DNA of 64,000 bases from positions 1,459,001 to 1,523,000 of the forward strand of contig NZ_JAPENY010000002.1 of NCBI RefSeq assembly GCF_026341825.1, given 5' to 3'. Under the pieces are notes generated by a model. The model saw only the letters and a list, made by a program, of their open reading frames with translations. It made no database searches and was not told the origin of the DNA. Positions 35,324 through 44,446 of this stretch are shown here, in pieces. A program made the position numbers and the translations under genes. Position 1 is the stretch's first letter. Each line of letters opens with the position of its first letter. The stretch comes from Streptomyces sp. NBC_00620 (lineage in GTDB: Bacteria > Actinomycetota > Actinomycetes > Streptomycetales > Streptomycetaceae).

Positions 35324-36106
35324 CTACGCCAGCGGACCCTCGTACGGCCGCAGCTCGGGCCGCTTCGCCGGGAGTCCGTCACCCGACGAGCGTCCCGTCA
35401 GCCGGCGTCCGATCCAGGGCAGCAGGTGCTGCCTGGCGAAGCGGGCGTCGGTGGTGCGGCGGGAGATCCAGCCGGGCGAGGCCGTGGGCGGCATCGGGGT
35501 CTGCCAGTCCGTGTCCTCGGGGTCGTACCCGAGCGTCTGCCACACCGCCTCGGCGACGCGGCGGTGCCCCTCACCCGTCAGGTGCAGCCGGTCGAAGTCC
35601 CACATGCGGGGGTCGCCGAGCGAGGGCGCTCCGTACAGGTCGACCACGAGCGCGCCGTGCCGCTTCGCGAGGTCGTCGATGTGGGTGAAGAGCTCCTCCA
35701 CGCGGGGCCGGAACCGCTCGAAAACCGGACCGTTGCGGCCCGGGCTGCGCATCAGGACGAGTTGCTCGCAAGCGGGGGCCAGACGCTCGACGGCCTCCTC
35801 CAGGAGCCCGCGGACGCGCCCCATGTCGACCTTGGGACGCAGCGTGTCGTTGAGCCCGCCGACCAGCGTGATCACGTCGGGCGCCATCGCGGCCGCCACG
35901 TCCACCTGCTCATCGACGATCTGGCCGATCAGCTTCCCGCGCACCGCGAGGTTGGCGTACCGGAACCCGGGCGTCCGTGCGGCCATCCGGGCCGCGAGGA
36001 GGTCGGCCCAGCCCCGGTAGGAGCCGTCGGGCAACAGGTCCGACATGCCCTCGGTGAAGGAGTCGCCGATCGCGACAAGACTGGTGTAAGTGGCATTCGT
36101 CTGCAT
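35324..36106 (-). CDS. SGNH/GDSL-type lipolytic hydrolase
   Basis: A 260-residue SGNH hydrolase. Block I is GDSFTEGMSD at about residues 14-23 with the nucleophile serine; block II glycine is in NLAVRGKLIGQIV; block III is GGLNDTLRP; and block V is DRLHLTGEGHRRVAEAV with catalytic Asp and His. No signal peptide, so it is cytoplasmic, unlike many secreted esterases. Substrates range over acyl esters and acetylated sugars and cannot be chosen here. Confidence 0.9.
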   Translation of the reverse strand: MQTNATYTSLVAIGDSFTEGMSDLLPDGSYRGWADLLAARMAARTPGFRYANLAVRGKLIGQIVDEQVDVAAAMAPDVITLVGGLNDTLRPKVDMGRVRGLLEEAVERLAPACEQLVLMRSPGRNGPVFERFRPRVEELFTHIDDLAKRHGALVVDLYGAPSLGDPRMWDFDRLHLTGEGHRRVAEAVWQTLGYDPEDTDWQTPMPPTASPGWISRRTTDARFARQHLLPWIGRRLTGRSSGDGLPAKRPELRPYEGPLA

Positions 36107-36200
36107 GGCGAAAAAGATGTTAACCCGCCCGCGTACCCATCGGTAGCTTGGGCTGTCGGATCAGGCGAGTGTCCCGGTCCCTGTCACCGCGGACTCACCC

Positions 36201-37214
36201 TCACACCGGCTGCCCGAACAGTTCCCGAAGCACGTCCTCCATCGTCACCAGACCGGCGAGCCGGCCGTCGCTGCCCAGTACGGCCGCCAGGTGGGTGCGA
36301 CTGCGCCGCATCGCCGTGAGCACGTCGTCCAGCGGGGTACTCTCGCGGACGCGTGCGATGGGCCGCATGTCCCGCACCTGGAACGGAAGGTCGCGCGGAG
36401 TCACGTCCAGCGCGTCCTTGACGTGCAGATAGCCGACGATGCGGCGCCCCTCGTCCACGACGGGGAAGCGTGAGAAGCCGGTTTCGGCGGACAGCTGCTC
36501 CAGCCGCTCGGGAGTGACGCCCACGCGCGCGTAGACCACGCTTTCCAGCGGGAGGACGACATCGCGGACGGGCCGGCGGCCCAGCTCCAGGGCGTCGTGC
36601 AGCCGCTCCTGGGCGCGGGCGTCGATGAGTCCCGCGGCACTGGAGTCCTTGACGAGGCGGGCCAGTTCGTCGTCCGTGAAGGTCGCAGCGACCTCGTTCT
36701 TCACATCGACCTTGAGGAGCTTGAGCAGCGCGTTCGCGAAGGCGTTGATCGTGAAGATCACCGGGCGCAGTGCCCGGGAGAGGCCCACAAGGGGCGGGCC
36801 GAGCAGCAGCGCGGTGCGCACCGGCTCCGCGAGCGCAATGTTCTTCGGCACCATCTCGCCGAGCAGCATGTGCAGATACGTCGCCAGGGCGAGCGCGATC
36901 ACGAAGGAGACCGCGTGGCCCGCGCTTGTCGGCACCCCCACCGCGTGGAACACCGGCTCCAGCAGGTGCGCGATCGCGGGCTCGGCCACGATGCCGAGGA
37001 CGAGAGTGCACAGGGTGATGCCCAGCTGTGCGGCCGCAAGGAGCGCGGACACATGTTCCAACCCCCACAGCACGCTGCGCGCCCGCCGGTCGCCCTCCTC
37101 GGCGTGCGGTTCGATCTGGCTGCGGCGCACCGAGATCAGCGCGAACTCGGCGCCCACGAAGAAGGCGTTCACGACGAGCGTCGCGAGGCCGATCAGCAGT
37201 TGTACGACGGTCAT
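36201..37214 (-). CDS. CNNM/hemolysin-type membrane protein with CBS domains, short form
   Basis: A 337-residue CNNM-family (DUF21) protein with three to four membrane helices in the first 180 residues and two CBS domains at about 200-330. It ends shortly after the second CBS (MEDVLRELFG) and lacks the CorC/HlyC C-terminal domain that its upstream neighbour has. The family is linked to Mg and Co transport or efflux. Its ATG overlaps the stop of the upstream paralogue by 4 bp (ATGA), so the two are translationally coupled and may form a heteromer. Confidence 0.88.
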   Translation of the reverse strand: MTVVQLLIGLATLVVNAFFVGAEFALISVRRSQIEPHAEEGDRRARSVLWGLEHVSALLAAAQLGITLCTLVLGIVAEPAIAHLLEPVFHAVGVPTSAGHAVSFVIALALATYLHMLLGEMVPKNIALAEPVRTALLLGPPLVGLSRALRPVIFTINAFANALLKLLKVDVKNEVAATFTDDELARLVKDSSAAGLIDARAQERLHDALELGRRPVRDVVLPLESVVYARVGVTPERLEQLSAETGFSRFPVVDEGRRIVGYLHVKDALDVTPRDLPFQVRDMRPIARVRESTPLDDVLTAMRRSRTHLAAVLGSDGRLAGLVTMEDVLRELFGQPV

Positions 37215-38539
37215 CGTTCCCCCTCCTTCTCCTCGGTGCGCGGCGCGTGCAGCAGTACGCGCGCGGCGCGCCGTCCCGAGGCGTCCGCCACGTCCAGCCG
37301 CCAGCCGACGACCTCGACGCTGTCCCCGGGGGCCGGAATGCGGCCCAGTTCGGTCGCGACGAGGCCCGCGAGGGTCTCGTACGGTCCGTCGGGCACCCTG
37401 AGCCCGACCCGTGCCAGCTGGTCGGTGCGGACGGACCCCTCGGCCGAGTACAGCGCGCGGCCGTCGTCGTCCGTGCCGGCCGGGGACAGGTCGGAGGTCT
37501 CGTGCGGGTCGTGCTCGTCGCGTACCTCGCCGACGACCTCCTCGACGATGTCCTCCAGCGTGGCGACCCCTGCGGTGCCGCCGTACTCGTCGATGACCAC
37601 GGCCATCGTGCGCTTGCCGGCCAGCCGGTCGAGCAGCCGGTCCACGGTCAGCGACTCCGGTACGAACAGCGGTTCACGCATGATCTGGGAGACGGGGGTG
37701 CGGGCCCGGTGTTCCGCGGTCACTGCCAGTACGTCCTTGATGTGCACGACGGCGACCACCGAGTCGAGATTGCCGCGGTAGACGGGGAACCGCGACAGGC
37801 CGGTCGCCCGGGTCGCGTTCGCCACGTCCTCGCAGGTCGCCTGCAGGTCAAGCGCCATGACCTGGACGCGCGGGGTCATCACGTTCTCCGCGGTCAGGTC
37901 GGCGAGGTTGAGCGTGCGCACGAACAGCTCGGCGGTGTCCGCCTCCAGGGCACCCTCCTTGGCGGAGTGCCGGGCGAGGGCCACCAGCTCCTGGGGTCCG
38001 CGCGCGGAGGCCAGCTCCTCGGCGGGTTCGAGGCCGAAGCGTCGTACGACACGGTTCGCCGTGTTGTTGAGATGGGTGATGAACGGGCCGAACGCGGCGC
38101 TGAACCAGCGCTGCGGGGTCGCCACCCGTTTGGCCACCGCCAGCGGCGAGGAGATCGCCCAGTTCTTGGGCACCAGCTCGCCGACGACCATCAGGAAGAC
38201 CGTCGACAGGCCGGTGCCGATGACCAGCGCGACCGAGTGGGACGCGGAAGCGGAGACGCCGGCCGACTCGAGCGGGCCCGCGATCAGCTTGGCGATGGAC
38301 GCCTCGGAGAGCATGCCGACCACCAGGTTGGTGACGGTGATGCCGAGCTGGGCGCCGGACAGCTGGAAGGTCAGATTCCGTACGGCCTTCAGGGCGCCGG
38401 CGGCGCCGACCTCGCCGCGTTCGACGGCCCGCTCCAGCTCGCTGCGCTCGACCGTGGTCAGCGAGAACTCCGCCGCGACGAACGCGCCACAGGCCAGGGA
38501 GAGCAGAATCGCCACCAGGAGGAGGAGCACTTCGGTCAT
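37211..38539 (-). CDS. CNNM/hemolysin-type membrane protein with CBS and CorC domains
   Basis: A 442-residue CNNM-family protein. The DUF21 membrane domain with several helices fills about residues 1-190, a CBS pair (LSRFPVYRGNLDSVVAVVHIK and MAVVIDEYGGTAGVATLEDIVEEVVG) spans about 210-340, and a CorC/HlyC transporter-associated domain closes the chain. The proposed role is Mg or Co handling. It is the first gene of a two-gene operon with a shorter paralogue. An acidic residue-rich region separates CBS and CorC domains. Confidence 0.9.
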   Translation of the reverse strand: MTEVLLLLVAILLSLACGAFVAAEFSLTTVERSELERAVERGEVGAAGALKAVRNLTFQLSGAQLGITVTNLVVGMLSEASIAKLIAGPLESAGVSASASHSVALVIGTGLSTVFLMVVGELVPKNWAISSPLAVAKRVATPQRWFSAAFGPFITHLNNTANRVVRRFGLEPAEELASARGPQELVALARHSAKEGALEADTAELFVRTLNLADLTAENVMTPRVQVMALDLQATCEDVANATRATGLSRFPVYRGNLDSVVAVVHIKDVLAVTAEHRARTPVSQIMREPLFVPESLTVDRLLDRLAGKRTMAVVIDEYGGTAGVATLEDIVEEVVGEVRDEHDPHETSDLSPAGTDDDGRALYSAEGSVRTDQLARVGLRVPDGPYETLAGLVATELGRIPAPGDSVEVVGWRLDVADASGRRAARVLLHAPRTEEKEGER

Positions 38540-38709
38540 CGGGTCACCTCCGTCCCATGATCGGCCAGGGCTGGGGGGATCGCGCGATGTCGGCCGACGC
38601 GGTGAGGACCACGGCGTCGGCGTCGGGGAGGCTCGCCCATGGGCGGACGCTCACGCACCTTTCAGAGGGCCGGCTGATCAGGCCATGGTAAAGGGTCGGT
38701 AAAGCGGGT

Positions 38710-39135
38710 TCAGTCGCCGAGAGGCTTCACCCAACGGCGCCAGTGTTCCTCGGGTGCGTACCCCGCCGCCCGCCACGCATGTTGAGCGGTCTCGTTCCGC
38801 TGGAGCACCATTGCGTCCCCGCGGCGCCCCCCGAGTCGTACGAACCTCTCCTCGGCGGCCGCCAGCAAGGCCGAGCCGATCCCCAGCCGCCGCCGCTCGG
38901 GATGCACCGCGAGCCGGTACAGATGGCACCGCCAGCCGTCGAAGCCGGCGATCACCGTGCCGACCACTTCGCCGTCGCGCTCGGCCAGGATCAGCGCCTC
39001 GGGGTCGCGGGCGACCAGCCGCTCCACGCCGTCGCGGTCGTCGCTGATGCTCGTCCCCTCGGCGGCCACCTTCCAGAAGGCCAAAACGGTGTCGAGGTCG
39101 TCGGCCGTCGCGGCCCGTATCCGCAGTTCAGTCAT
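38710..39135 (-). CDS. GNAT family N-acetyltransferase
   Basis: A 141-residue single-domain GNAT enzyme. The acetyl-CoA pyrophosphate loop is PERRRLGIGSALLAAAEERF near residues 81-100, preceded by the strand CHLYRLAVH, and NETAQHAWRAAGY supplies the C-terminal alpha-beta motif. The acceptor is unknown; the RimI/YpeA-like pattern would fit an amino group of protein or small molecule. It stands alone on the minus strand, 170 bp downstream of nothing it clearly belongs to. Confidence 0.88.
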   Translation of the reverse strand: MTELRIRAATADDLDTVLAFWKVAAEGTSISDDRDGVERLVARDPEALILAERDGEVVGTVIAGFDGWRCHLYRLAVHPERRRLGIGSALLAAAEERFVRLGGRRGDAMVLQRNETAQHAWRAAGYAPEEHWRRWVKPLGD

Positions 39136-39197
39136 GCCGCGATCTCATCACGCACAGCTGTGGCACCTCGCGGAATTCCATTATCCGGACGGCGCTT

Positions 39198-40073
39198 TCA
39201 CTCCCCGCGCAGCGCCTCGATCACCTCTCCGAACGCCTCCATGTACGGCTCCAGGACGGTCATGTACGAGAAGCCGTACCGCTCGCGCTGTGCCCGCACC
39301 TGCGCGCTGATCTGCTCCACCGTGCCGACCAGCACGATGGGAAGGGCCAGGACCTGTTCCAGCGTCAGACGGGGCACGCGGGAGTGCAGTGCCCGCACCG
39401 CGGCCTCGCGGTCGTCGGTGACGGCGACGATCTGGATGAGCACATTCAGCTCGGCGGGTTCCTTCCGGTCCACCGCCAGGCGCTGGTACGCCGCCACCCG
39501 CTCGTCCAGTTCCTCCGCCGTGAGCGGGTCCAGCTTCCCCGTCGTACTGCCGGGCACCAACCGCATCCCCGTGAACGCCGCGATGTCGGCGTGCCCGGCG
39601 GTGAGCCGCAGCATCCGGTCGCCGTTGCCTCCGATCAGCAGCGGAACCCGGGAGCCGGGGAGGCCGGCCGAGTCGAGCAGCCGCTCCAACTCCTCGACCG
39701 TGCGCACGAGATGGTCCACCCGCTCACGCGGGGAGCCGAAGGGAAGGCCCGCGGTGTCGTGCTCCGCCTGTATGTAGCCGGTGCCGAGGCCGAGTTCGAG
39801 GCGGCCGCCCGTCAGCGCGTCCGTGGTGGCCACCTCGCGGGCCAGCAGCGTGGGATTCCAGAAGCCCGCGTTGAGCACGAACGTGCCGAGGCGGAGCCGC
39901 TCGGTCGCCTCGGCCGCGGCCACCAGGGCCGGGAACGGTGCGGGCATGCCGAGGTGGTCGGGGACCAGGATCACGTCGTAGCCGAGCTGTTCGGCCCGGC
40001 GGCACTTCTCGCGCCACTCGTCGGCAGGTGCGGGGCTCATCATGCTGACGCCGAAACGGAAGGGACGCGGCAT
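39198..40073 (-). CDS. F420-dependent LLM-class oxidoreductase (TIGR03621-like)
   Basis: A 291-residue luciferase-like TIM-barrel oxidoreductase. FRFGVSMMSPAPADEW at the N-terminus, LGTFVLNAGFWNPTLLAREVAT and RLELGLGTGYIQAEH are the cofactor-binding strands seen in the actinobacterial F420 branch. It would use reduced F420 (or FMN) for hydride transfer to an unknown substrate. The ATG at 40073 has an aggag-like site upstream. It follows the MacB-type ABC genes but is separated by 38 bp, so co-transcription is possible. Confidence 0.88.
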   Translation of the reverse strand: MPRPFRFGVSMMSPAPADEWREKCRRAEQLGYDVILVPDHLGMPAPFPALVAAAEATERLRLGTFVLNAGFWNPTLLAREVATTDALTGGRLELGLGTGYIQAEHDTAGLPFGSPRERVDHLVRTVEELERLLDSAGLPGSRVPLLIGGNGDRMLRLTAGHADIAAFTGMRLVPGSTTGKLDPLTAEELDERVAAYQRLAVDRKEPAELNVLIQIVAVTDDREAAVRALHSRVPRLTLEQVLALPIVLVGTVEQISAQVRAQRERYGFSYMTVLEPYMEAFGEVIEALRGE

Positions 40074-40111
40074 GAACTCTCCTCAGCCATGGGTGACTTG
40101 ACGGGAGTAGA

Positions 40112-42679
40112 TCACTCGTGCGCGATCGCCGCCAGCACATTCATGCGGGAGGCACGCAACGCCGGCAGCAGCGCCGCCACGATGCCCACGAGTGCCGCAC
40201 CGACCACGACCGCGATGAGCGTCGTCCACGGAACGGCGAACGCCTTCATGCCCTGAAGCGCGAGCACCTGCTGCACGCAGACCCCCCAGATCAGGCCGAG
40301 TGCCAGACCGAGGACCGCGCCGAACACGGCGATCACCACCGACTCGAGGCGGATCATCCGGCGCAGCTGACGCCGGGAGAGCCCGATGGCGCGCAGCAGT
40401 CCGATCTCGCGGGTGCGCTCGACGACCGACAGGGCAAGGGTGTTGACCACGCCGAGCACCGCGATGACGATCGCGAGTCCGAGCAGCGCGTACACGAGGT
40501 AGAGCAGCACGGCGATCTGATCGTGGACCAGTTTCTTGTAGTCGGCCAGGTCGCGCACCTGCACCTGCGGATAGGGCTCGAGCGTCTTGTCCAGGTTCGA
40601 GCGGAGCGTGTCGGGGCTGGTGCCCGAGGCCGCGTTCACGTACAGCGCGGAGTCCTGACCGCCCGGCACGTACTTCTCGATCGTGGCGAAGCCGAAGAAC
40701 AGCCCGCCCGTCATCCCGAACCCGTCGGAGCCGTCCTGGTCGGTGAGCGCCCCCACCGTCAGCTCGGTGTTCCGTCCGGCGGGGAACTCGACGGGGATCG
40801 TGCTGCCGACGGTTACGCCATGATCCTTCGCGAAGTCCGCGTCCATGGCGATCTTCCCGTCGCCGAGCGCCGCCGCACTGTCCCCCTGTGTGTACGTGAC
40901 GCGGGCGACGTCGTCGAGTTGCGGATCGTAGGCCGTGGCGGTCGTCTCGATCCGCTTGCCGTCCGGCAGCCGCACCGCGACCGGCGAGAACCGCTGGCGG
41001 ACCACGAGCCCGGTGCCCTCCGTTTGGCGCACCTTGTCGGTGACCTCCTGAGAGAACGGCACGAAGTTGCTGTTCTGGATGACGAAGTCGGCGCCCAGCG
41101 TCTTGTCGATCTGCTCGTCGAAGGACTTGGACATGGACGCGCTCGCCACGGACATCCCGCCGACCAGGGCGAGCCCCACCATCAGGGCGGCCGCGGTGGC
41201 GCCCGTGCGGCGCGGATTGCGCAGGGCGTTGCGCTGGCTCATCCGGCCGACCGAGCCGAACAGGGCGGGGAAGGCCCCGCCGAGGACCCGGATCACCGGC
41301 CGCACCAGCAGCGGACCCGCGATGACTGTGGCGATGAGCGTCAGGACGATGCCAAGTCCCAGCAGGGAGGCGGACGATGAGGTGCTCGACGACGCGGCGC
41401 ACCCAGCGAGCGCGGCGGCGCCGGCCGCTCCTACGACCGAGCCGACGATCGCGCGCACCCGCAACGGCCTTCCCACACCGGCGACTTCGGCGTCCGCGAG
41501 GGCCGCCATGGGGGAGACGCCGGAAGCGCGCCGCGCCGGGAGATACGCCGCCACGAACGTGACGCCGACCCCGACGACGTACGCCGAGACGGGAGTCGCC
41601 ACACCGATCACCATCTCGGTGGACTTGAGGTTCATGCCGAACACGCCCATGAGCTCGATCAGCCCCGCCGCCAGCCCGATTCCCACCGCCAGGCCCACGG
41701 TCGATCCGACGAGGCCCAGCAGCAGCGCCTCGGTCAGCACCGACCGGCGCACCTGACGCCGGTCGGCGCCGAGGGCGCGCAACAGGCCCAGTTCGCGGGT
41801 GCGTTGGGCGATGAGCATCGAGAAGGTGTTGACGATCAGGAAGACGCCGACCAGCACGGCGATTCCGGCGAAGCCGAGCATGACGTACTTGATGATGTCC
41901 AGGAATCCGCCGAGTTGGGCGGCGGCGTCCTCTGCCTGTTCGTCGGCAGTCTTCAAGTCGTAGGTGGTCGTGCCGAGTTCGGCGGCGATGCGCTGCTTCA
42001 GTACGTCGTCGGTGACACCGGGGGTCGCGTTCACCGAGATGCTGGTGGCGGCCTCGGGCGACCCGAGCAGCTGGTCCGGCGCGGTCCGGCTGTCGAGGAA
42101 CACCAGCGCGGCACCGGGGTTGGTGGTGGTGAAGGTGGCGATGCCGACGATCTTCACCTTGAACGTGCCCGGCTGTGCGAGCACGGTCAGGGTGTCGCCG
42201 ATGCCCACGTCCTTGCTCTTGGCGGTGTCCGCGTCGAGCAGCGCCTCGCTGGCCCCTTCCGGCGCGTGGCCGGAGGTCAGCTTCACCGGGCTGCGGTCGG
42301 TGAGGTACCAGTCGGTGGCGATGGTGGGCGCGCCCGTGGTCGGCCCGACCGACTCGTTCTCGCTGTCGACGACCGTGATGTTCTCGACGGACGCGTCCGC
42401 GTGGGTGGACTCGACCCCGTCGATCCCCGCGATACGGGTGGCCAGCGAGGCCGGCACGGTCTCGGCGGCCCCGGACGGGATCTGCGAGTTGAGATCGTCC
42501 TTGGGGCCCACCGTCACATCGGCGGAGGTGGACGCGAAGAGCCGGTCGAAGGTGCGGGTGACCGTGTCCGAGAAGATGAGGCTGCCCGCGACGAACGCCA
42601 CGGACAGCACGACAGCCAGCGCCGACAGGAGCAGCCGCCCCTTGTGCGCGAGAAAACTCCGCAGTGTCGCCTTGAGCAC
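40112..42679 (-). CDS. FtsX-like ABC transporter permease (MacB type, duplicated)
   Basis: An 855-residue permease with an N-terminal helix (LLLSALAVVLSVAFVAGSLIF), a large extracellular MacB-type domain, then two FtsX core domains of three to four helices each (about 260-400 and 730-850). Each contains the RTRELGLLRALG / RTREIGLLRAIG coupling motif that contacts the ATPase. It starts 8 bp after the ATPase gene. Such transporters act on lipoproteins, peptides or envelope components rather than by alternating access. Substrate unknown. Confidence 0.9.
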   Translation of the reverse strand: MLKATLRSFLAHKGRLLLSALAVVLSVAFVAGSLIFSDTVTRTFDRLFASTSADVTVGPKDDLNSQIPSGAAETVPASLATRIAGIDGVESTHADASVENITVVDSENESVGPTTGAPTIATDWYLTDRSPVKLTSGHAPEGASEALLDADTAKSKDVGIGDTLTVLAQPGTFKVKIVGIATFTTTNPGAALVFLDSRTAPDQLLGSPEAATSISVNATPGVTDDVLKQRIAAELGTTTYDLKTADEQAEDAAAQLGGFLDIIKYVMLGFAGIAVLVGVFLIVNTFSMLIAQRTRELGLLRALGADRRQVRRSVLTEALLLGLVGSTVGLAVGIGLAAGLIELMGVFGMNLKSTEMVIGVATPVSAYVVGVGVTFVAAYLPARRASGVSPMAALADAEVAGVGRPLRVRAIVGSVVGAAGAAALAGCAASSSTSSSASLLGLGIVLTLIATVIAGPLLVRPVIRVLGGAFPALFGSVGRMSQRNALRNPRRTGATAAALMVGLALVGGMSVASASMSKSFDEQIDKTLGADFVIQNSNFVPFSQEVTDKVRQTEGTGLVVRQRFSPVAVRLPDGKRIETTATAYDPQLDDVARVTYTQGDSAAALGDGKIAMDADFAKDHGVTVGSTIPVEFPAGRNTELTVGALTDQDGSDGFGMTGGLFFGFATIEKYVPGGQDSALYVNAASGTSPDTLRSNLDKTLEPYPQVQVRDLADYKKLVHDQIAVLLYLVYALLGLAIVIAVLGVVNTLALSVVERTREIGLLRAIGLSRRQLRRMIRLESVVIAVFGAVLGLALGLIWGVCVQQVLALQGMKAFAVPWTTLIAVVVGAALVGIVAALLPALRASRMNVLAAIAHE

Positions 42680-42686
42680 GACCGCC

Positions 42687-43622
42687 TCAGTCCTTGTCGA
42701 GGGTTACGTCGCGGGAGTCGCCGTCGGTGCTTACGGCACGGACCTCGCCGTCAGGGGTTGTGGCACGCGCGTCGCCGTCCGGGGCTTTGGCGCGAGCGTC
42801 GAGGTCAGGGGTTGCGGCACCGTCGAAACCGATGGCCTGCTGGTGTCCGTGTCCCCCCGTGAAGCGGCGCATCCGCTCCAGCACCGCGTCCGCCGTCGGC
42901 CGCTCCATCTCGTCCACGATCCGCCCGTCCCCGAGGAAGAGCACCAGGTCGGAGTGGGCGGCGGCGCTCGGATCGTGCGTGACCATGACGACGGTCTGGC
43001 CCAGTTCGTCGACCGCCTCGCGCAGGAAGCCGAGGACTTCGAGCCCCGCGCGGGAGTCGAGGTTGCCGGTCGGCTCGTCCGCGAAGATCAGCTCGGGTCG
43101 GGAGGCGAGCGCCCGGGCGCAGGCCACGCGCTGCTGCTGCCCGCCCGACAGCTGGGAGGGGCGGTGCTTGAGCCGGTCCCGCAGACCGAGCGTGTCGATG
43201 ACCTGGTCCAGCCACTTCTGGTCGGGCTTCTGGCCCGCGATGTCCATGGGCAGGGTGATGTTCTCGGCCGCGTTCAGCGTCGGGATCAGGTTGAACGACT
43301 GGAACATGAAGCCGATCCGGTCACGCCGCAGCCGGGTCAGCTCGCGGTCCTTCAGCCCGGTGATCTCGGTGTCCCCGAGCCACACCTGTCCGGCCGAAAC
43401 GGTGTCGAGTCCCGCCAGGCAGTGCATGAGCGTGGATTTCCCGGAGCCCGAGGGACCCATGACCGCGGTGAAGCGGCCACGCGAGATGTCGACATCGACC
43501 GAGTCGAGGGCCAGCACGGCCGTCTCGCCCGATCCGTACGCCTTGGTCAGGCCGCGGGCGCGAGCGGCTGTCCCCTCGGCCTCCGCCCGGCCGACGACGT
43601 GCTCCGCAGCAGGTGTGGACAA
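42687..43622 (-). CDS. ABC transporter ATP-binding protein (MacB/LolD type) with repeat tail
   Basis: A 311-residue ABC ATPase. Walker A GPSGSGKST is near residue 57, signature LSGGQQQRVACARAL, Walker B ELIFADEPTGNLDS, H-loop VTHDPS. The TTG at 43622 is the best start because gaggagg stands five bases before it; no ATG with a ribosome site is in frame. The last ~45 residues are an unusual tail of about four nonapeptide repeats (x-x-D-G-D-x-R-A-x) encoded by a 27-nt tandem repeat, which normal LolD-type ATPases lack. Confidence 0.9.
   Translation of the reverse strand: MSTPAAEHVVGRAEAEGTAARARGLTKAYGSGETAVLALDSVDVDISRGRFTAVMGPSGSGKSTLMHCLAGLDTVSAGQVWLGDTEITGLKDRELTRLRRDRIGFMFQSFNLIPTLNAAENITLPMDIAGQKPDQKWLDQVIDTLGLRDRLKHRPSQLSGGQQQRVACARALASRPELIFADEPTGNLDSRAGLEVLGFLREAVDELGQTVVMVTHDPSAAAHSDLVLFLGDGRIVDEMERPTADAVLERMRRFTGGHGHQQAIGFDGAATPDLDARAKAPDGDARATTPDGEVRAVSTDGDSRDVTLDKD
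42718..42825. repeat. 27-nt tandem repeat, about four units, in ABC ATPase 3' end
   Basis: Units begin at 42718, 42745, 42772 and 42799 with TCGCCGTC (last unit TCGAGGTC), period exactly 27. The in-frame period keeps a 9-residue unit with the DGD core. Sequence drift between units shows that it is not a recent slippage. Confidence 0.8.
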
Positions 43623-43827
43623 GGCCGCCTCCTCAGTGATGGACGTCCCGACTCCCTTGTCGCGGCCGAGCCTAGTGTGATCCCGGGCACACTCGGTATC
43701 CCCCCGAGGTGCCAGGCCATCTCCGCCCCAGGTCGTGCCCCTGATTCCCGTGTAAGGGGCAATCTCCACCCTCAGGCGCACGGATACCCCCTTGCCGGTG
43801 CTAGCGGTTCGGCGCTAGCTTCGAGGT

Positions 43828-44067
43828 ATGGCGAAGACTCAGCTGAACGTGAGGGTGGACGAGGGCACGGCCCGAGCCGCCCGCGAAAAAGCCCTGGAGC
43901 GAGGGATGAGCGTGAACCGCTACATCGAAGAGCTGGTCAGACAGGACACCGGGGAAGTCGGCCACACCTTCGTCGACGCCGCCGCCGATTTCATGAAGCA
44001 GTACGAGAGCGTCTTCGCCGAGGAATTCGGTTCGGACCGAGAAGGCGCGCGCGAAGGTCGTCGTTGA
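43828..44067 (+). CDS. HicB/ribbon-helix-helix-type antitoxin
   Basis: A 79-residue protein with a MetJ/Arc-like ribbon-helix-helix fold: strand TQLNVRVDE, then helices TARAAREKALERGMSVNRYIEELV. The C-terminal part is acidic and likely wraps the toxin. It is followed within 4 bp by a Fic/Doc-related gene, and together they look like a type II toxin-antitoxin pair. The antitoxin would bind its own promoter, which is in the gap to the divergent ABC genes. Confidence 0.8.
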   Translation: MAKTQLNVRVDEGTARAAREKALERGMSVNRYIEELVRQDTGEVGHTFVDAAADFMKQYESVFAEEFGSDREGAREGRR

Positions 44068-44071
44068 TCCC

Positions 44072-44446
44072 TTGAGCAGTCTCAGAGTCGACCTTGCCTG
44101 GCTCCTCATGATCGCCGAACAGAAGACGCCCGGAGACCCCCAGATCACCGACTGGGGAGCCCTCGTCGCCGCCGTGAGCCGGCACGAGGCAGAGATATTC
44201 GGCATTCCCGTATACGACAGCCCGCACGCCCGCGCCGCCGCGCTGCTCCAGCTCCTCCTGCACGTACCGGCACTCGAACGCTCCAACGCGATGTTCGCCT
44301 CGGCCGTCGCGTACGGCTACCTCGTCGCCAGCGGCCTCAAGGTCGTCACCTCGCCCGAGCAGGTACGCGAACTCGCCCGCCTGGTGAAGGCCGGTGACGC
44401 GACCGTCCACGACATCACGCAGGAGCTGCGCCAGTGGAGCCTATGA
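44072..44446 (+). CDS. Fic/Doc-related toxin component with degenerate Fic motif
   Basis: A 124-residue all-helical protein resembling Doc-type Fic domains in length and layout. The Fic core HxFx(D/N)(A/G)NKR is replaced by HVPALERSNAMF near residues 71-82: the histidine and one asparagine remain, but the glycine/alanine and Lys-Arg are lost. Doc kinase or AMPylation activity is therefore doubtful. The start is TTG at 44072, 4 bp after the antitoxin stop. The gene end overlaps the convergent methyltransferase by 6 bp. Streptomyces relatives are, as I recall, named Fic-family toxin components. Confidence 0.75.
   Translation: MSSLRVDLAWLLMIAEQKTPGDPQITDWGALVAAVSRHEAEIFGIPVYDSPHARAAALLQLLLHVPALERSNAMFASAVAYGYLVASGLKVVTSPEQVRELARLVKAGDATVHDITQELRQWSL

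Noticed and set aside
37028..38560. 510-codon open frame antisense to the CNNM genes
   Set aside because: Pure antisense shadow of two well-supported genes.
42718..42825. CRISPR-like array
   Set aside because: Units are head-to-tail without spacers and lie inside a coding frame.
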